From positions 7,755 through 71,754 of the forward strand of contig JBQDZM010000014.1 of assembly GCA_052108535.1 (NCBI GenBank): a stretch of 64,000 nt of DNA. The letters run 5' to 3'. Under the pieces are notes generated by a model. The model saw only the letters and a program-made list of their open reading frames with translations. It was not told where the DNA came from and ran no database searches. Position 1 is the first letter of the stretch. Each line of letters opens with the position of its first letter. Below are positions 60,476 through 64,000 of the stretch, one piece after another. The translations under genes were made by a program, and so were the position numbers. This stretch comes from Galactobacter sp052108535 (GTDB lineage: Bacteria; Actinomycetota; Actinomycetes; Actinomycetales; Micrococcaceae).

Positions 60476-63115
60476 CTAGGCGGCCTGGGCGCGCAGCCGC
60501 CGACGGACGTCGTCCAGCGCCTCGATGACCAGCCGCCGCAGTGCGACGGGTTCATTGGCCATGCCATCCAGCCAGGCGACGGTAGCCTGAACCGTCGGGT
60601 GGCTTCTGGCGTCACCATCCGCGATCTCCGCGTCGGCGGGGTAGAGCCCCTTGATCACGCGCGTGGACTGGCCCTGGGTCTGTTCGCGCCACACCGCGGC
60701 CAGGCGCTCGAAGTACTCCGCCGGATCCGCGGCATCGGCATGACTGGGATCCACCCCGAGGCCGTCGATGACGGCCTGGAGCTGATCGTTGGAGAGCTGC
60801 GCACCTGACGCGTCACGGCCGCTGTAGGCTGCGCGTCGAGCCGCGGCCTTGACGTCGGCGTTGGGGATTGCCGCCAAGGCCTTCGTGAGTCCGGTGGAGG
60901 AGACGGCCGTGGGGGCTGCTGCCTGCCGGGTCGTCAGGGATGCGGCGTCGACGCGTCCGTGGGCCGCGAAGACCGTCAAGGCGGCCCACGTCAATTCCTC
61001 TCCGAGCTCGAACCCTTGCGAGGGGTCCAACCACGTGGCGATGACGTCGAGCGTCTCTTCGGCAGGGGCCTGCACGTGTTCCAGGGCGGAGAGCAGGGCG
61101 CGCAGGCGGACGGTGCGCACGTCGGAGGGCTCGGGGTCTCCCACGACGGCCTCTAGCAACCAGGTGCTCCAGCGCGCCAGGAGCTCCTGGCGTTCTTCTG
61201 CCCCGGTGTAATTGACCAGTCCGGAGGTTGCCTGCCCAAAGACCTGAGACAGCACGCCGGTGTCCTCCAACAAATCGGACGTGGCGACGACGCCGTCCAC
61301 GAAGCGCTCAGGCGCCAACTCTCCGGCCCTGACCAGATTCCATGCGGCCGCGAAGGCCGTGGCCCGCGCCAATTCACTGTCGAGGCCGTCGTCCAGCATC
61401 CGGTCAAGGCTCGCAGCCTCCGGAACCACCAAGGCATACGTCAAATCCAGGTCGTTGGGCAGCAAAATGGTGTCTCCAGGCAGCCCCACCAGCTCCGGGA
61501 CGGCCACCTGTGCCAGGACGCCGGAGGCGTCCTCGAAGCGGACCTCGGGGGAGGCAATCAGGCGCGCCGGGCCGTCGGGCATTGGCTTATACGCCCCGAC
61601 GTGCACCACGTGCGGGCGCAGAACCTGGTCCCCACTGTCGGGGTCCATGCACTCCTGGCGCAGTGTGGCCCGGGCAATGCTGCCGTCAGCAGCGGTCTCG
61701 GTGTTGAGCGTCAGCGTAGAGACGTCCACCGTCTCCAGCCAGGCGGTGGCCCACCCGCTCATATCGCGGCCGGAAGCCGACCCCAAGGCCTTCAGGAAGT
61801 CGGCGAGGGTCGTGTTGCCCCAGGCATTGGCGCGGAAATAGTCGCGGGCGGCCGCCAAGAACGTATCGCGGCCCACGTACGCGGAGAGCTGCTTCAGGAC
61901 CGAGGCACCCTTGGCGTAGGTGATGCCGTCGAAGTTCTGATCCGCTGCCTCGAGATCCACGATGTCGGCGACGATCGGGTGCGTGGTGGGGTACTGATCC
62001 TGGCGGTAGGCCCAGGCCTTGCGACGGGAGGCGAAGGTGGTCCAGGAGGTCGTGAAGTCGGTGGCCTCGTCCACGGCCAGGGCGCCCACATAGTCCGCGA
62101 AGGATTCCTTGAGCCAGAGGTCGTCCCACCATTTCATGGTCACGAGGTCGCCGAACCACATGTGGCACATCTCGTGCAGGATCGTGTTGGCCCGCTGCTC
62201 GTGCTGGGCCTCCGTGGCGGCCGACGTGAAGATGTAGGACTCGGTGAAGGTCACCAGGCCAGGGTTTTCCATGGCACCCAAGTTGTACTCGGGGACAAAG
62301 GCCTGATCGTATTTGCCCCAGGGGTAGGCGACGTCGAAGTTCTGGTGGAACCAGTCCAGGCCACGCTTGGTGACCTCGAAGATCTCCTCGGTGTCGGCGT
62401 GCTCCGCAATGGAGGCCCTAGTGAGGACGCCCAACGGGATCTCGACGTGCTCACCGGAGGCGGTGTTGCCCGAGTAGTGATCGCTCCAGGTGGCGTAGGG
62501 ACCGGCCAGGAACGTGGTGATGTAGGTCGACATCGGCTCGGTGCGGGCGAACTCGCGCGTGGAGTTGGGGCCGGCAGCGTCCTCGACGTTCTCGAGACGT
62601 CCGTTGGAGGCAACGTGCCACTGGTTCGGAGCGGTGATCCGCGTGCTGAAGCGTGCCTTCAGGTCTGGTTGCTCAAAGCAGGGGTAGATGCGGCGGCAGT
62701 CTGCAGGTTCGTTCTGCGAGTACAGGTAGGTGGCGCCGTCCGCGGGGTCCACGAAGCGGTGCACGCCCTCCCCGGACCGGGAGTAGTAGGAGCGGGACTC
62801 CACGATGGCGGTGTTGTGCGCTGCCAATCCGGGCAGATGGATGCGGGCGCCGTCCACCACGTCCTCCGGTGCCAGTGCGCGACCGTTGAGGGAAACGGCG
62901 TTCACCTCGTGGCCCAGGTAGTCCAGGAAGGTGTCGGCACCCTCGGTGGCATCGAAATCGACCTCGGTCCGCACCACGAAGGAAGGTGCGTCCTGGTCCT
63001 GCGCGTTGGAGAAGTCCAAGTGCAGGCGATAGTCGTGAGTGGTGACCACGAGGGCGCGTGCGGCGGCCTCATCACGTCGCAGGTTCTCGTTCAGGGGCCG
63101 GGGATCGCAGATCAT
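60476..63115 (-). CDS. pepN: Aminopeptidase N
   Basis: Zinc aminopeptidase of the M1 family, 879 residues, cytoplasmic. Exopeptidase motif GAMEN (NLGAMENPGLVTF), zinc site HEMCH (His314, Glu315, His318) with Glu337 in WLKESFADY, then the C-terminal ERAP1-like helical domain. The ATG follows TTGAAT by 7 nt without a Shine-Dalgarno, perhaps leaderless. Convergent with the SDR; 30 bp between stops, no hairpin seen. Confidence 0.95.
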   Translation of the reverse strand: MICDPRPLNENLRRDEAAARALVVTTHDYRLHLDFSNAQDQDAPSFVVRTEVDFDATEGADTFLDYLGHEVNAVSLNGRALAPEDVVDGARIHLPGLAAHNTAIVESRSYYSRSGEGVHRFVDPADGATYLYSQNEPADCRRIYPCFEQPDLKARFSTRITAPNQWHVASNGRLENVEDAAGPNSTREFARTEPMSTYITTFLAGPYATWSDHYSGNTASGEHVEIPLGVLTRASIAEHADTEEIFEVTKRGLDWFHQNFDVAYPWGKYDQAFVPEYNLGAMENPGLVTFTESYIFTSAATEAQHEQRANTILHEMCHMWFGDLVTMKWWDDLWLKESFADYVGALAVDEATDFTTSWTTFASRRKAWAYRQDQYPTTHPIVADIVDLEAADQNFDGITYAKGASVLKQLSAYVGRDTFLAAARDYFRANAWGNTTLADFLKALGSASGRDMSGWATAWLETVDVSTLTLNTETAADGSIARATLRQECMDPDSGDQVLRPHVVHVGAYKPMPDGPARLIASPEVRFEDASGVLAQVAVPELVGLPGDTILLPNDLDLTYALVVPEAASLDRMLDDGLDSELARATAFAAAWNLVRAGELAPERFVDGVVATSDLLEDTGVLSQVFGQATSGLVNYTGAEERQELLARWSTWLLEAVVGDPEPSDVRTVRLRALLSALEHVQAPAEETLDVIATWLDPSQGFELGEELTWAALTVFAAHGRVDAASLTTRQAAAPTAVSSTGLTKALAAIPNADVKAAARRAAYSGRDASGAQLSNDQLQAVIDGLGVDPSHADAADPAEYFERLAAVWREQTQGQSTRVIKGLYPADAEIADGDARSHPTVQATVAWLDGMANEPVALRRLVIEALDDVRRRLRAQAA

Positions 63116-63334
63116 GAAAACTATTCAAGCACTGTTTCGGATATCGAGGTATCGGGTCGGCACCGATGGGGGGACGAACGGATACTTCGGATCAGGGCCG
63201 ACGACGCGGCGTGGCGTGAGTGCGCCGCGTGGACTGGATCCGGCCTGGCGCTGGTACGACGGCCCCTGCGCGCTCGGCGCGCAGCGCGCCGGGCTCGCCG
63301 CCTGGGCGACGGCGATCGGACCGCCACGCGATGT

Positions 63335-63340
63335 TAGGTT
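63335..63340 (+). promoter_or_regulatory. -10 hexamer TAGGTT, possible leaderless promoter
   Basis: TAGGTT, 6 nt, then ATG at 63347. AGGA touches the ATG directly and is too close for a ribosome-binding site. The 231-bp gap before it holds nothing else I can name. Confidence 0.35.
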
Positions 63341-63346
63341 GCAGGA

Positions 63347-63871
63347 ATGGGACAGACCACGTCAGCTCAACCGAAAATCGGTTTCCGGCGGCCCGGAATG
63401 ATCAGCCTGATGGCGCTTTCCGCCGCTTTGACCGTCGTCCTACTCCTGGTCGCAGTACTGGCCCGAGACGTCCTGTCGACCAAGGCCATCACCCACCTGG
63501 GACCGGACGGGGCTGACGGGTTCGGTACCCCCATGCCGATGGTCTGGGCTGCTTCTCTGGTCGGCGGCGTCGTGGCAGCGGGGGTGCTCGCGTTCATCGG
63601 TCGCCGCCCCATCACCTGGTGGGACCTGGCACCCAAGCTTGGGGCGAGTGCTGTCCTTGCGGTGGCCGGGGCCGGATGGGGTTTTGCTGCAGGCATCGAA
63701 ATCACCGCATTTGCAGCGGATACGGCATCAGGAGCCATGCCCAACGCTGCTATGGGTGGCATCGTGGGATTGTTTGCGGGAGCATTGATCCTTTTCATCG
63801 CCTCCATGGCACTCACGCCCAGCGCTTGGACGCAGGATGAGTCGGGCGCCCGGACGGACCGACCGGCCTGA
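63347..63871 (+). CDS. Small four-helix membrane protein of unknown function
   Basis: 174 residues with four hydrophobic segments (LMALSAALTVVLLLVAVLA; VWAASLVGGVVAAGVLAFIG; GASAVLAVAGAGWGFAAGI; GGIVGLFAGALILFIASMAL) and short polar ends. No family I recognise. Upstream is the divergent pepN; downstream is a tandem repeat and then the window ends. Confidence 0.7.
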   Translation: MGQTTSAQPKIGFRRPGMISLMALSAALTVVLLLVAVLARDVLSTKAITHLGPDGADGFGTPMPMVWAASLVGGVVAAGVLAFIGRRPITWWDLAPKLGASAVLAVAGAGWGFAAGIEITAFAADTASGAMPNAAMGGIVGLFAGALILFIASMALTPSAWTQDESGARTDRPA

Positions 63872-63911
63872 GAACACGTCTGTCTGCTCGCCCACCGACT
63901 CATCCCTGCGC

Positions 63912-63921
63912 TTGAGCTCAA
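63912..63921. promoter_or_regulatory. Palindrome TTGAGCTCAA near window end
   Basis: A 10-bp perfect palindrome. A further CTCAAG at 63928-63933 repeats its half-site. It may be a binding site for a gene beyond the window. Confidence 0.25.
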
Positions 63922-63932
63922 CCTCACCTCAA

Positions 63933-63960
63933 GCCCATTGCCCATTGCCCATTGCCCATT
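63933..63960. repeat. Tandem repeat of GCCCATT, four copies
   Basis: Four perfect head-to-tail copies of a 7-bp unit, in an intergenic region after the small membrane-protein gene. Confidence 0.9.
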
Positions 63961-64000
63961 TCAACGCGGAGCAATGTCGTTTCCGGTCACGTGATTGTTA

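Noticed and set aside
63911..63933. SoxR-type box at the window end
   Set aside because: The half-sites are in the opposite order (CTTGAG then CTCAAG) to the SoxR palindrome.

Overview
The window is a stretch of chromosome from a high-GC Gram-positive bacterium, almost certainly an actinobacterium of the Micrococcales and most likely the Micrococcaceae. The evidence is GC-rich codon use with many GTG starts, the SufR-SufB-SufD-SufC order, a ruvCAB-yajC-secDF-rel block, the rpsD-DUF948-DUF6167-alaS-ruvX-mltG-aroECKB-efp-nusB block, a DUF3099 gene, and an actinobacterial LexA-type box. It is mostly conserved housekeeping DNA. I see no prophage, insertion sequence, CRISPR array, rRNA or tRNA.

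Layout. 1-3347: end of thrS, a HIT hydrolase, and pdxST (vitamin B6). 3344-5329 (minus): an M3 oligopeptidase. 5454-14429: yebC, ruvC, ruvAB behind an SOS box, yajC, secDF and rel. 14481-15878 (minus): a DUF349 protein. 16101-19301: hisS and aspS. 19389-22329 (minus): a small accessory patch with dtd, a DUF6157 gene, a frameshifted HbpS-like gene, a 550-bp non-coding stretch holding two copies of a 66-bp repeat, and trhO. 22364-24719: rarA and lgt. 24912-36555: rpsD through alaS, ruvX, mltG, the shikimate genes aroE/C/K/B, a small repeat-like protein, efp and nusB. 36611-40690 (minus): a membrane protein, ctaA and an ABC exporter. 40873-45531: sufR-sufBDC-sufT. 45616-47629 (minus): the biotin transporter bioYMN behind a BioQ-like operator. 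47768-49369: an ABC-F protein. 49396-51023 (minus): SURF1, a small protein and DUF3099. 51210-52746: fabG and a second SDR. 52820-55673 (minus): a VanW-family protein and serB. 55734-58962: an ABC ATPase, a TrmH/SpoU methyltransferase, a zinc-free L31 and a lipoate ligase. 59041-60445: a divergent TetR/SDR pair with a clear operator. 60476-63115 (minus): pepN. 63347-63871: a small membrane protein.

Themes. Translation and RNA-modification genes (thrS, hisS, aspS, alaS, dtd, trhO, TrmH, rpsD, rpmE2, efp), recombination and repair (ruvCAB, rarA, ruvX), secretion and lipoproteins (yajC, secDF, lgt) and cofactor supply (PLP, Fe-S, biotin, lipoate, heme A) dominate. Tight operons with 4-bp ATGA/GTGA overlaps alternate with convergent pairs separated by long GC-rich hairpins.

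The most informative non-coding signal is promoter architecture. At least a dozen genes have a TANNNT hexamer ending 6-8 nt before an ATG or GTG start and no usable Shine-Dalgarno sequence, which predicts leaderless mRNAs. In two divergent pairs (M3 peptidase/yebC and trhO/rarA) the two hexamers point away from each other exactly 8 bp apart. Operators can be read directly for ruvAB (LexA-like), bioY (BioQ-like) and the TetR/SDR pair. I did not find a convincing new multi-gene system.
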